DNA from: Brucella tritici
GTDB lineage: Bacteria; Pseudomonadota; Alphaproteobacteria; Rhizobiales; Rhizobiaceae
Length of the DNA: 64,000 nt
Reading direction: 5' to 3'
Assembly (NCBI RefSeq): GCF_902825325.1
Contig: NZ_CADEAR010000001.1
Span: 124,001-188,000, forward strand
Position numbers and translations under genes: made by a program. Positions 42,133 to 51,166 of this stretch are shown piece after piece. Position 1 is the stretch's first letter, and the number at the start of each line of letters is the position of its first letter. The notes beneath the pieces were generated by a model. It saw nothing but the letters and a program-made list of their open reading frames with translations. It was not told where the DNA came from and made no database searches.

Positions 42133-43490
42133 AGCGCATCGCCATTCTCGATATCGGCAAGACCAATGCCAAAGTCGTGGTGCTCGATGCGGCAAGCGGC
42201 GAGGAGATCGTTGCAAACCGCATGTCCAATACGGTGCTGCGCGATGGCCCCTATCCGCATTATGACATCGAGGCGCTGTGGCGTTTCTTTCTGACAAGTC
42301 TCGCGGAATTTGCGCAAGAGCAGGGCTTTGATGCGATCTCCATCACGACGCATGGCGCAGCGGCGGCTCTCGTCGCAGAAGATGGCATGCTCGCGATGCC
42401 AGTTCTCGACTATGAACTCGACTATTCGGCTGAAATCCACGCAGCCTATGCCGCGATCAAACCGAATTTCCAAGATACATTTTCGCCGACCCTGTCGCTC
42501 GGCCTCAATCTGGGTGCGCAGCTTCACTATCTGAAGATGGTCTTTCCCGATGATTTTGCGCGCACGCATTTCATCTTCACCTACCCGCAATATTGGGCCT
42601 GGCGTCTGACTGGCATTGCCGCATCGGAAGTGACGTCACTTGGTTGCCACACCGATCTATGGCTGCCGAAGAAATCCACCTTCTCGCCCCTTGTTGACCG
42701 GCTGGACATTCGCGACAAGTTCCCACCGCTTCGCTCCGCCTTCGATGCACTCGGCAACGTGCTTCCGGAAATTGCACAGGAAATCGGCCTGAAAATGCCT
42801 GTTCCGGTGCGTTGCGGCATTCATGACTCCAACGCATCGCTGCTCGCACATCTGATGGATCGCAAAGGTCCGTTTTCGGTGGTTTCGACGGGCACATGGG
42901 TGGTGAGCTTCGCCGTTGGCGGCAATTTTGACGGGCTGGACCCGGAACGCGATACGCTCGCCAATGTCGATGCCTATGGGCGCGCCGTGCCTTCGGCGCG
43001 CTATATGGGCGGGCGTGAATTCGATCTGATGACGGAAGGACTGACAGTGCCTCCCGCCGCTGACCTGCCCGAAATTGTAACAAAGGTTCTGGCGCAGCAA
43101 ACCATGGCGTTGCCTTCAGCCGTACCCAGTTGCGGCCCCTATCCAAATTCCAATCTTCACTGGATCAATGCCGATACTGCCAATGATGCGGAGCGCTATG
43201 TTGCCGCTTGTATCTATGCGGCGCTGATGACGGAAACCTGCCTTCACCTTTTGGGTGCTGATGGGCCAGTTATCGTCGAAGGGCCGTTTGCCGGAAATTC
43301 AGTCTATCTTGAAGCGCTGGCAAATTTTACGGGACGTGATGTCGAAGCCGTATCAGGATCAACTGGCACGTCGCTTGGTGCCGGATTGCTGGCGGGGGCA
43401 GCCGTGCCGGAAAAACACGGACGGATTTTCAGGCCGGGCAACGAAGCCTATACCGCCTACCGAAAGCAATGGATTAGGAATACATTGTAA
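42129..43490 (+). CDS. rhaK: Rhamnulokinase / rhamnose kinase, FGGY family
   Basis: A 453-residue FGGY-fold sugar kinase that phosphorylates the sugar on entry to the pathway. The phosphate motif [13 protein letters not shown] is near the start and a second one [15 protein letters not shown] near 425. I chose 42129 (ATGA overlap with rhaU); an earlier frame inside rhaU is an artefact. In R. leguminosarum RhaK is also required for RhaSTPQ transport activity. It is the last gene of the operon and is followed by a good terminator. Confidence 0.9.
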   Translation: MKRIAILDIGKTNAKVVVLDAASGEEIVANRMSNTVLRDGPYPHYDIEALWRFFLTSLAEFAQEQGFDAISITTHGAAAALVAEDGMLAMPVLDYELDYSAEIHAAYAAIKPNFQDTFSPTLSLGLNLGAQLHYLKMVFPDDFARTHFIFTYPQYWAWRLTGIAASEVTSLGCHTDLWLPKKSTFSPLVDRLDIRDKFPPLRSAFDALGNVLPEIAQEIGLKMPVPVRCGIHDSNASLLAHLMDRKGPFSVVSTGTWVVSFAVGGNFDGLDPERDTLANVDAYGRAVPSARYMGGREFDLMTEGLTVPPAADLPEIVTKVLAQQTMALPSAVPSCGPYPNSNLHWINADTANDAERYVAACIYAALMTETCLHLLGADGPVIVEGPFAGNSVYLEALANFTGRDVEAVSGSTGTSLGAGLLAGAAVPEKHGRIFRPGNEAYTAYRKQWIRNTL

Positions 43491-43508
43491 ATTACTGAAA
43501 TAAGAACG

Positions 43509-43550
43509 AATAAGCCCGGAAGATGCGAACGCTTTCCGGGCTTATTTTAT
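43509..43550. terminator. Bidirectional terminator after rhaK
   Basis: AATAAGCCCGGAA (43509-43521) pairs perfectly with TTCCGGGCTTATT (43534-43546) around 12 bases, with TTAT on the plus side and TTCTTATTT-like A/T on the other. It sits between convergent rhaK and the MFS gene. Confidence 0.8.
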
Positions 43551-44861
43551 TCAGCTTAGCGCCTTCTGCCGCGTCTCCACATCAATGAAGAAGGCGATAA
43601 TACCGGCCAGCGCCAGAAGTCCGGCAAACAACGCCACTGCAACATAGAAGCTCTGGCTGATGACGAGCGCCAGCGCGGAGGGCGCAAGCAGGCCGCCGAG
43701 GCGGGCCATGGCGCCTGCCGCTCCCATGCCGCTTGCGCGCAATCCTGTCGGATAAAGTTCCGGCGTGAAAGCATAGAGTGCGCCCCATGTGCCAAGCAGG
43801 GCAAAGCTCATGATGAGAATGGATGCACCGACGACGGCAGAGCTGTTGGCCACTGTAAAGAGAGCGCAGGCAGCGGCGCTGATGAACAGGAACGCGATCA
43901 GCGTTTTCTTGCGTCCCCATGCTTCAACGCCATAGGCCGCGAGTGCGTAGCCCGGCAATTGGGCCAGTGCAACCACGACAAGGAAGCCATAACCGCGGAC
44001 GAAGCCGAAACCATCACCAGCAAGCTTGGCCGGAATCCAGGTGAAAATGCCGTAATAAGACACTGAAACGAGGAACCAGATTGCAAGCGTCGTCAGCGTG
44101 CGCTGGCGCAGATTTGGAGACAGAAGCTTTTCGCCTGTCACCATAAGGGGTGCTTCAAGCCGGGCCTTCGGCGGCAGCTCCGGCTTGCCGTTACGGCGAA
44201 GCACGCGGTTCATCACCGATTTGGCTTCTTCCGGGCGTCCCGACTTCAATAGATGCATCGGGGATTCAGGCACCCAGAGACGCAGCCATATGCCGATAAG
44301 GGCGGGTGCTGCCGTGACGACGAAGATATAGCGCCAAGCATCCTCTACGCCGGCAAGGCTGGTGGCCCATGCCGCAAGGGCGATGATAACAGTGCCGACC
44401 GCCCAGAAACCTTCGAGCATAACCAGCCATCGACCGCGATTTTTGGCGGGAAGGAATTCGGCCATCATCGCATAGTCAACTGGCAATGTTCCGCCGACTG
44501 CCACGCCCGTCATGAAGCGCAGGGCGAGCAAAATACCGAAACTTGGCGCAAATGCCGAAAGCAGTCCGAATATCGCATCGCAGGCGACAGTGATGAGAAG
44601 CACGCGACGGCGACCATATTTATCGGCCAGTCGTCCGAATACGGCTGCACCGATCAGCATGCCAAGGAAGAACAGCGTTCCGGTCTGCAATGCCTGTGGA
44701 ATAGTCAGCCCAAAAGTCTTTGCAATGGCAGCGCCGGTAAAGCCTACGGCCAGCACTTGCATGGCATCGGCGGCCCAGACAAGACCGAACACACCCAGAA
44801 GACCGCGTTGAAATGCGCCCGTACCTGCCTGATCGAGCGTCTGTTCGATGGTAACTTTCAT
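43551..44861 (-). CDS. MFS transporter, sugar-porter/SV2-like
   Basis: A 436-residue 12-helix major facilitator. The A-motif GRLADKYGRRRVLL lies after the second helix and PESPMHLLKSGR after the sixth, both sugar/aromatic-acid-porter marks. A large loop separates the two halves. It lies 68 bases after the LysR gene on the same strand and may be in its regulon, perhaps taking up an amino acid or organic acid. The substrate is not assignable. Confidence 0.85.
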   Translation of the reverse strand: MKVTIEQTLDQAGTGAFQRGLLGVFGLVWAADAMQVLAVGFTGAAIAKTFGLTIPQALQTGTLFFLGMLIGAAVFGRLADKYGRRRVLLITVACDAIFGLLSAFAPSFGILLALRFMTGVAVGGTLPVDYAMMAEFLPAKNRGRWLVMLEGFWAVGTVIIALAAWATSLAGVEDAWRYIFVVTAAPALIGIWLRLWVPESPMHLLKSGRPEEAKSVMNRVLRRNGKPELPPKARLEAPLMVTGEKLLSPNLRQRTLTTLAIWFLVSVSYYGIFTWIPAKLAGDGFGFVRGYGFLVVVALAQLPGYALAAYGVEAWGRKKTLIAFLFISAAACALFTVANSSAVVGASILIMSFALLGTWGALYAFTPELYPTGLRASGMGAAGAMARLGGLLAPSALALVISQSFYVAVALFAGLLALAGIIAFFIDVETRQKALS

Positions 44862-44929
44862 GCCGCGACGTGTCCCCTGCTACCGGCTGAATATATGCTG
44901 CCTTTTACAGCGCCGACGATGGGCCGCTG

Positions 44930-45859
44930 TCAATCGCCCTTTTCAGATATTGCCCGATCTTTTGCTTGCAAATATTCCCAGAAGCTCTCGGCATGGGCCG
45001 GAAGTGCCGCATCGTGACGATAGATGCGGACCTCGACCGTGAAATCCCAATAGGGATCAGTTGAGGCCGGTACGAGTTCGCCGCGCTGCAATTCATCATA
45101 GATGAGGCTTTCGGGCAGCCAGGCCATCCCCCAGCCTGCAAGCGCCATGGCCTTCAGACCGATCGACATGGTGTTTTCGTGCACCACCTGACGCTTGAAC
45201 GCGGTACCGGATGCAAATTTCTGCGACAGGGCAGCGCCAAAGAAGGAAAAGTCGCCATAGCTCAGATATGGCAGCGGTTCCCCGCTGGCGACCGCGTGAT
45301 CGAGGATCGGGCCCGTCGGTGATGGGCGTGAGACCGGCATCAGCCGTTCGGTGCCGAGCACGATATAAGGAAATTGCGTGCGGTCGATCAGGATGGGCAC
45401 GAAATTATGCGCATAGGTCAGGAAGAAGTGAACCTCTCCTTCCGTCAGCGTCGCGATATTATCCTCAAAACCGCCGCGATCCGGACTGAGCAGGGAGCGG
45501 ATGCCGCCAACATCGTCGTCGATTTGTTTCAGCCAATGCGGAAAGAACGTGACCGTCAGCGTGTGCAGCGCTGAAAATGTGAGGACGGGATTCTGAACTT
45601 CACGGCTCGGCTGCAGCGCCTTGCGCGTGTTGTAGAACTGGCGAACCGTATCCTGCGCGACAGGCAGGAAGGTTCGTCCCTCGCGGGTAAGCTCGGCAGG
45701 AAAAGTCGCACGATTGACGAGTGTAACACCCAGCCAGAGTTCAAGCTGTTTGATGCGGCGGGAAAATGCGGATTGCGTCACATGACGGGCATCTGCCGCG
45801 CGCGAGAAACTCGACGTTGCCGCCAGCGCGATGAAGTCTTCCAGCCATTTCAGTTCCAT
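44930..45859 (-). CDS. LysR family regulator (HypT/YjiE-like N-terminus)
   Basis: A 309-residue LysR regulator. The HTH region is ELKWLEDFIALAATSSFSRA followed by VTQSAFSRRIKQLELWLGVT, which recalls the HypT/YjiE branch. The start at 45859 begins at the HTH; the upstream 15 codons would enter the 8-bp repeat array. It diverges from the D-amino-acid operon, and a perfect T-N11-A palindrome lies in between (45983-45999). It probably controls that operon and possibly the MFS gene. Confidence 0.85.
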   Translation of the reverse strand: MELKWLEDFIALAATSSFSRAADARHVTQSAFSRRIKQLELWLGVTLVNRATFPAELTREGRTFLPVAQDTVRQFYNTRKALQPSREVQNPVLTFSALHTLTVTFFPHWLKQIDDDVGGIRSLLSPDRGGFEDNIATLTEGEVHFFLTYAHNFVPILIDRTQFPYIVLGTERLMPVSRPSPTGPILDHAVASGEPLPYLSYGDFSFFGAALSQKFASGTAFKRQVVHENTMSIGLKAMALAGWGMAWLPESLIYDELQRGELVPASTDPYWDFTVEVRIYRHDAALPAHAESFWEYLQAKDRAISEKGD

Positions 45860-45881
45860 TGGGGTGGGGCCTTTCTTGCAA

Positions 45882-45976
45882 AGGGCAATAAGGCAGTATG
45901 GCAATAGGGCAGTATGTTAGGAGCGGCCAAACGAGACCTTTCCTACTGCCTTACTGCCCTACTCACTTACTGCCCT
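45882..45976. repeat. Degenerate 8-bp repeat array in inverted arrangement (AGGGCAGT units)
   Basis: Plus-strand units AGGGCAAT, AAGGCAGT, ATGGCAAT, AGGGCAGT run head-to-tail at 45882-45913. After 31 bases, the reverse-complement units ACTGCCTT, ACTGCCCT, ACTCACTT, ACTGCCCT follow at 45945-45976. AGGGCAGT is the unit I know from Brucella HOOF-Print variable-number repeats. The arms can also pair as a long hairpin. It lies between the LysR start and the D-amino-acid operon. Confidence 0.8.
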
Positions 45977-45982
45977 AGCCCT

Positions 45983-45999
45983 TATGCAATTTTTGCATA
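45983..45999. promoter_or_regulatory. Predicted LysR box upstream of D-amino acid operon
   Basis: TATGCAA-TTT-TTGCATA, a perfect 17-bp palindrome containing T-N11-A, followed by another half-site-like TTGCAAAA at 46005-46011. It is about 90 bases upstream of the aminotransferase start, in the region shared with the LysR gene. Confidence 0.65.
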
Positions 46000-46086
46000 G
46001 TGATTGCAAAACATAGCATTGGCAGCTCCAAAGGTTTTTTCTTACCGTCCGGCCCAATCAATCACACAGATGTCCGAGGACGTGTT

Positions 46087-46956
46087 TTGGCCAGGGTAAT
46101 TTATTTGAACGGCGCCTTCGTCGCTGAGAGCGAAGCGAAGGTGTCGGTGTTCGATCGCGGTTTTCTTTTTGGTGACGGGATTTACGAAGTCAGCGCTGTC
46201 ATCGATGGGCGTCTTGTCGATAACGAGCTTCACCTCGCCCGTCTGGAGCGTTCCGTCAAGGAACTCGGAATTCCATTGCCTGCTTCGCTTGACGACATTC
46301 GTGCGGCGCAGATCGAGCTGATGAAACGCAACGAACTGCATGAAGGCGTCGTCTATATGCAGGTGACACGTGGCGAAGCCGAGCGCGATTTCGTTTATGC
46401 CGACGGCATCAAGCCGAATTTCGTCATGTTCACGCAGGCCAAGAACCTCGCCAACTCGCCATCGGTCCAGAATGGCGTGCGCGTGGATGTTGCGCCCGAC
46501 ACGCGCTGGGCGCGTCGCGACATCAAGACCGTCATGCTTCTCGCGCAGGTGCTGGCGAAGAAACAGGCCAAGAGCAAGGGCTATCATGAAGTCTGGCTGG
46601 TCGAAGACGGTTTCGTCACTGAGGGCGGCTCATCGACGGCGTTCATCATCACCAACGACAATGTGCTGGTAACGCGGCCGAATTCACACGCCATCCTGCC
46701 CGGCTGCACGCGCCGCGCCGTCATCAAGATCGCGGAAGAACAGAACCTTCGCATCGAGGAGCGCCTGTTCACGGTCGAAGAGGCGAAGGCCGCCAAGGAA
46801 GCATTTCTCACAAGCGCATCAAGCTTCGTGACGCCGATCATCGGCATTCAGGATCACACGATCTCCGACGGCAAACCGGGGCCAATCACCCGCCGCCTGC
46901 AGGAGATTTATATGGAAATGGCTCGCACGGGAGCGGAGCCGGTACTTCAACCTTAA
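46087..46956 (+). CDS. dat: D-amino acid aminotransferase
   Basis: A 289-residue class IV PLP aminotransferase. K147 in RRDIKTVMLL sits near the position of the K145 internal aldimine lysine of Bacillus D-amino acid transaminase. SVFDRGFLFGDGIYEV at about 20-35 and EVWLVEDGFVTEGGSSTAFI follow the family. I chose a TTG start at 46087 with GAGGA (46076-46081) upstream, as it begins at the family N-terminus (ARVIYLNG); the open frame from 46000 is 29 residues longer and overlaps the palindrome. It would move amino groups between D-amino acids and 2-oxoglutarate. It heads an operon with an importer and DmpA peptidase. Confidence 0.85.
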   Translation: MARVIYLNGAFVAESEAKVSVFDRGFLFGDGIYEVSAVIDGRLVDNELHLARLERSVKELGIPLPASLDDIRAAQIELMKRNELHEGVVYMQVTRGEAERDFVYADGIKPNFVMFTQAKNLANSPSVQNGVRVDVAPDTRWARRDIKTVMLLAQVLAKKQAKSKGYHEVWLVEDGFVTEGGSSTAFIITNDNVLVTRPNSHAILPGCTRRAVIKIAEEQNLRIEERLFTVEEAKAAKEAFLTSASSFVTPIIGIQDHTISDGKPGPITRRLQEIYMEMARTGAEPVLQP

Positions 46957-46984
46957 CCTCAACAAAAGAAAGCAAGAGGGGACA

Positions 46985-47848
46985 ATGACAATAAAAAGAC
47001 TACTAAAACAGACGGCCTATGGCGCAGTTTTCGCCAGCGCAGCGGCGCTGGCAGGTGCGGGAGCCGCATCGGCAGCGACCGAAGGCTATGGCGATTGCCC
47101 GCTGACCGGCGAAAAGGGCTCGGCCAAGATCAATCCGGCGGTTGAAGGGCAGTTTACTGTCATCATCAACCTGCCTGCCCTTGGCCAGTTCAACGGCGAT
47201 ACGCCGGACAGCATCAAGGACGGCTATGAATTCTGCATGGCGGTCAACATTGCGCATCGTCTGGGCCTCGACAAGGTAAAGCTCGTCAACGCCTCGTTCG
47301 ACTCCATTGTTGCCGGTCAGAACAAGGATTACGACATCGCGCTTGCGCTGATCTCGGTTACCGAGCCGCGCAAGAAGGTCGTGGATTTCTCCGTTCCTTA
47401 CATGAATTCCGATTACGGTGTTGCTGCACGTGCCGACAAGCCGGTTAGCGAAGGCGACATGAAGACCGGAAAGATCGGAACACAGGCCGGTACGACGCTG
47501 GTTCCTTTCGCACAGGATACGCTGAAGGTCGCAAGCCTCGACGTGTTCGACGATACGGCTTCCATGTTCACCGCTCTTGCCGCTGGCAAGGTTGATGCCG
47601 TGATGACCGACCTCTCGATCATTCTCGGACAGGTGCAGAATTCCAACGGCAAGCTGGCAGTTGTCGGCAAATATACGTCCGGCGGCGAAACCGCAGGCAT
47701 CTACCCGAAGGGTTCGGAAAACAAGAAGGTCATCGACCAGCTTATCGAGGACATGAACAAGGATGGCACGCTGAAGAAGCTTGAAGCTGCCTATCTGCTT
47801 CCGTCCTGGGGAATGTCGCCTTCCGACGTTCCGCTCTGGAAGCCATGA
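46985..47848 (+). CDS. Amino acid ABC transporter substrate-binding protein
   Basis: A 287-residue polar amino acid binding protein (SBP_bac_3). The signal peptide spans about residues 1-31 (cleavage near ASAATEG). The mature part includes ADKPVSEGDMKTGKIGTQAG and LSIILGQVQN. AGAGGGGACA precedes the ATG. It sits after dat and feeds the HisM-type permease and GlnQ-type ATPase. Given the flanking genes it is probably specific for a D-amino acid or a D-amino-acid peptide, but this is inference. Confidence 0.88.
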   Translation: MTIKRLLKQTAYGAVFASAAALAGAGAASAATEGYGDCPLTGEKGSAKINPAVEGQFTVIINLPALGQFNGDTPDSIKDGYEFCMAVNIAHRLGLDKVKLVNASFDSIVAGQNKDYDIALALISVTEPRKKVVDFSVPYMNSDYGVAARADKPVSEGDMKTGKIGTQAGTTLVPFAQDTLKVASLDVFDDTASMFTALAAGKVDAVMTDLSIILGQVQNSNGKLAVVGKYTSGGETAGIYPKGSENKKVIDQLIEDMNKDGTLKKLEAAYLLPSWGMSPSDVPLWKP

Positions 47849-47860
47849 TCTGACGGTTTT

Positions 47861-47892
47861 CGGGTCGCAATCGCAATGCCGGTTGCGACCCG
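47861..47892 (+). other. Hairpin after amino acid binding-protein gene
   Basis: CGGGTCGCAA (47861-47870) and TTGCGACCCG (47883-47892) pair perfectly over 10 bp around a 12-base loop, 13 bases after the stop. No U-run follows. A smaller CCCGA-TCG-TCGGG hairpin lies just downstream. Fits an RNA-stability element. Confidence 0.65.
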
Positions 47893-47980
47893 GACTGATC
47901 GGCACTCAGTATCCGATTTTTGCGGCTGGCGTTCCCGATCGTCGGGACCGTTTCCCCATCTGTTTCAGCGAGAATAAACC

Positions 47981-49090
47981 ATGTCTTATCCGGCACCGGA
48001 TGCAAGCGCGGAACGCGCGCGGCAATGGCGTGTCCGAAACAAGGTTCGCACCCATGGCGGTCGTTCCCTGTTCGCTTTTGTCTTTTCCTTCCTTACCCTT
48101 CTGGCCTCGGGCCAGACGGTCTATAGCGTTTCGAGCTATACGATCTCGCAGGGCTGGCCTGAATTGCCCGTTGTGGCAGTCGGCATAGTGCTGCTGCTGG
48201 CACCGCTTGCTGTCCTCTGGTTTGCTTGGCGTGCCGTGCAGATTTCGGGCGAAGCGGGAAAGAGCGCCGATATCTACCGTGGACGCGAGCTCGGCGCACA
48301 GGCGTCCGATCTTTCCTGGCAGGTGATTTCCTATGCGGTAGCGGTTCTTATCATCTGCGCCGGCGCGTGGTTCATGATCGTCAATGACGCAGCCGTCAGC
48401 CGAACCTTCTTCGACGTCAGCCTGATCGTCAAATCGGCAGGTACGGTGCTGAAAGCCTTCGGCACGAATATCGTCATCTTCTTCGTATCGGCCATCCTGA
48501 TCCTCGTCTGGGCGCTCGTCATCGCCATTGCGCGCACGCTGCCGGGCAAGGCTGGCAAGCCCATCCGCGTGCTTGCAACGCTCTACAGCGATCTGTTTCG
48601 CGGACTTCCGGCCATCATCACGATCTATCTTATCGGTTTCGGCCTGCCTCTGACCGGCCTGCCGATCCTGAAGGATCTGTCCTCCAACGCCTATGCCATC
48701 ATTGCGCTGACGCTGACCTACGGCGCCTATACGTCTGAAGTCTATCGCGCGGGCATTGAAAGCGTACATCCAAGCCAGATCGCGGCAGCGCGTTCGCTCG
48801 GCCTCTCCTATGCGCGCACCATGCGCTATGTGGTCGTGCCGCTTGCCGTGCGCGGCATCATTCCGCCGCTGATGAACAATTGCATCAGCTTGCAGAAAGA
48901 CACCGCACTGGTCGCCATCATCGGCACAATCGATGCCTTCAACCAGTCGAAGATCATCGCCGCGAACTATTTCAACCTGTCGGCTGTCACCACCGTCGCC
49001 ATTCTGTTCATCGTCATCACCATTCCGCAGGCCCGCTTTGTGGACCGCCTGATCGAACGTGATCGCAGAAAAATGCGCTCGAGCATGTAA
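47981..49090 (+). CDS. Amino acid ABC transporter permease
   Basis: A 369-residue permease of the HisM/GlnP family with a long N-terminal part (two extra helices, as in some rhizobial AapQ/M-like proteins) and the EAA loop HPSQIAAARSLGLSYARTMR near residue 265. The following QKDTALVAIIGTIDAFNQSK is family-typical. Only one permease is present, so it probably forms a homodimer. It ends 12 bases before the ATPase. Confidence 0.88.
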   Translation: MSYPAPDASAERARQWRVRNKVRTHGGRSLFAFVFSFLTLLASGQTVYSVSSYTISQGWPELPVVAVGIVLLLAPLAVLWFAWRAVQISGEAGKSADIYRGRELGAQASDLSWQVISYAVAVLIICAGAWFMIVNDAAVSRTFFDVSLIVKSAGTVLKAFGTNIVIFFVSAILILVWALVIAIARTLPGKAGKPIRVLATLYSDLFRGLPAIITIYLIGFGLPLTGLPILKDLSSNAYAIIALTLTYGAYTSEVYRAGIESVHPSQIAAARSLGLSYARTMRYVVVPLAVRGIIPPLMNNCISLQKDTALVAIIGTIDAFNQSKIIAANYFNLSAVTTVAILFIVITIPQARFVDRLIERDRRKMRSSM

Positions 49091-49102
49091 GGGGGACGGA
49101 TA

Positions 49103-49846
49103 ATGGCACTCGTAGAAATCGACAAGGCAATCAAGCGCTACGGCTCACTGGAAGTTCTGTCCGGCATCAGCCTGGATATCGAGGAACATCAGGTCGTGTG
49201 TCTGATCGGACCTTCCGGCTGCGGCAAGTCCACGCTTCTGCGCTGCATCAACCGGCTTGAGACCATCGACGAAGGCGAAATCCGCCTGCATGGCGACCGC
49301 GTGACCGGGCCGGGCGTTGACCTTGACATATTGCGTCGCGAGATCGGCATCGTGTTCCAGGGATATAATCTGTTTCCGCACATGACGGTTATGGAAAATG
49401 TCACGCTGGGGCCAACAAAAGTACTGGGCAAGCCGGTGAGGGAAGCCGAGGAAAAGGGTCTGGCGCTGCTGGCGCGTATCGGGCTTGATCACAAGGCGAA
49501 GGAATATCCGGATCGTCTGTCCGGCGGACAGCAGCAGCGTGTGGCCATTGTGCGTGCGCTCCTGATGGACCCGACGCTCCTGCTGCTGGACGAAATCACC
49601 TCGGCGCTTGATCCCGAACTGGTGTCGGAAGTGCTCGACATCGTGCGCGACCTTGCCAAGAAGGGCATGACGATGGTGCTCGCCACGCATGAAATGGGTT
49701 TTGCCCGCGAGGTTGCGGACAAGGTCTGTTTCCTGCAAAACGGCAAGGTCTATGAAGAAGGCCCGCCGTCGCAGATTTTCGGCAATCCGCAGGGCGAGCG
49801 CACGCAGGCTTTCCTCAAACGCATTATCGAGGCCGGGCGTCTTTGA
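49103..49846 (+). CDS. Amino acid ABC transporter ATP-binding protein
   Basis: A 247-residue GlnQ/HisP-type ATPase with Walker A GPSGCGKS at about 36-43, signature [15 protein letters not shown] and Walker B LLLLDEITSALDPELV. It powers the D-amino-acid-island importer. A GGGGGACGG ribosome site precedes the ATG. Confidence 0.92.
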   Translation: MALVEIDKAIKRYGSLEVLSGISLDIEEHQVVCLIGPSGCGKSTLLRCINRLETIDEGEIRLHGDRVTGPGVDLDILRREIGIVFQGYNLFPHMTVMENVTLGPTKVLGKPVREAEEKGLALLARIGLDHKAKEYPDRLSGGQQQRVAIVRALLMDPTLLLLDEITSALDPELVSEVLDIVRDLAKKGMTMVLATHEMGFAREVADKVCFLQNGKVYEEGPPSQIFGNPQGERTQAFLKRIIEAGRL

Positions 49847-49875
49847 CGCCCTGCCCCTTCAACACCTGACGGAAA

Positions 49876-50910
49876 ATGACCATGACAGGCAAGGCACGCG
49901 ACTACGGCATCATTTGCGGCATCATGCAGCCGGGCGAACAAAACGCCATAACCGATGTACCGGGCGTGCGCGTGGGGCACCGCACCTTGCGCAACGGCGA
50001 TATCAATACCGGCGTGACGGCAATCATCCCGCATGACGGCAACATGTATCGCCGCAAGGTGCTGGCGGCCTGCGATGTCATCAACGGATTCGGCAAGAGC
50101 ACTGGCCTTGTGCAGGTCGAGGAACTGGGCACGCTCGAGACGCCGATCCTGCTCACCAACACGTTTGGCGTCGGAACCTGCGCCAATGCGTTGATCCGCG
50201 AGGCGATTGCGGGCAATCCCGATATCGGGCGCACCACGGCAACCGTCAATCCTGTCGTTCTGGAATGCAATGACGGTCCGCTCAACGATATTCAGGCGAT
50301 GGCCGTCACGGAAGCTGACGCGCAGGAAGCCTTGAAGATTGCCGGAACGGATGTTGGCGAAGGCAATGTCGGTGCGGGAACCGGCATGAGCTGTTTCGGC
50401 TTCAAAGGGGGCATTGGTACGTCCTCACGCCGGTTCGAACTTGATGGCAAGGTTTATCACCTCGGCGTTCTGGCGCTGACCAATTTCGGTCGGGCCGGTG
50501 ATCTGGTTCTTCCGGACGGACGCAAGCCCTCGCCGAAGGCGGACGATCAGCCCGAAAAGGGCTCGGTCATTCTGGTGCTTGCGACCGATGTTCCGATGGA
50601 ACACCGCCAGCTCAAGCGCGTGACCCGTCGTTGCGGCGCGGGACTGGCGCGTCTCGGTGCATTCTGGGGGCACGGTAGCGGCGATATTGCCATCGGCTTT
50701 TCAACAGCAGTGACCTTCGATCATGACGAAGCGCGTGATGTGGTCGAGATTGCGGTGCTCAACGAAAACCGTATCGATACGTTGTTTCGCGCAGCAGTTG
50801 AATCCACGCAGGAAGCCGTCCTCAACTCCATGTGCATGGCTGAAGCGATGCGCGGACGCGCCGCAAGTCGTCGCTCGCTTGCAGACTGGCTGGAGAGCCA
50901 ACCGGCGTAG
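49876..50910 (+). CDS. dmpA: DmpA-type aminopeptidase (P1 family)
   Basis: A 344-residue self-processing N-terminal nucleophile peptidase of the DmpA/BapA family. The autocleavage pair is G229-S230 in EKGSVILVLATD, with Ser230 the expected nucleophile, and NFGRAG and GEGNVGAGTGM match the oxyanion and core motifs. DmpA of Ochrobactrum anthropi removes N-terminal L- or D-residues and acts on amides and esters; others cleave beta-peptides. It is the last gene of dat-ABC-dmpA, so it probably frees D-amino acids from imported peptides. There is no signal peptide, so it is cytoplasmic. Confidence 0.88.
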   Translation: MTMTGKARDYGIICGIMQPGEQNAITDVPGVRVGHRTLRNGDINTGVTAIIPHDGNMYRRKVLAACDVINGFGKSTGLVQVEELGTLETPILLTNTFGVGTCANALIREAIAGNPDIGRTTATVNPVVLECNDGPLNDIQAMAVTEADAQEALKIAGTDVGEGNVGAGTGMSCFGFKGGIGTSSRRFELDGKVYHLGVLALTNFGRAGDLVLPDGRKPSPKADDQPEKGSVILVLATDVPMEHRQLKRVTRRCGAGLARLGAFWGHGSGDIAIGFSTAVTFDHDEARDVVEIAVLNENRIDTLFRAAVESTQEAVLNSMCMAEAMRGRAASRRSLADWLESQPA

Positions 50911-51166
50911 GCGCCCTGGACGCCGATAGTTTCCACACAAAACCCTGATATTTTCTGTGCATTGTCACATTTGACTTCGATCATTCACTGATGATCGGGA
51001 ATGAAGGATGGCATTATGCTCCCAATCCGCGACTCGGCGCGACCCATGGCATACTCCCACTACCTTGGACTGCCTAGGCACAACCGTTGCAGGTATAAAG
51101 GCGCTTCGTTTTCGGAGCAGTCATATGCTGAATCGATGACAGCTCGGAAATTTCAGGACCAACTTT

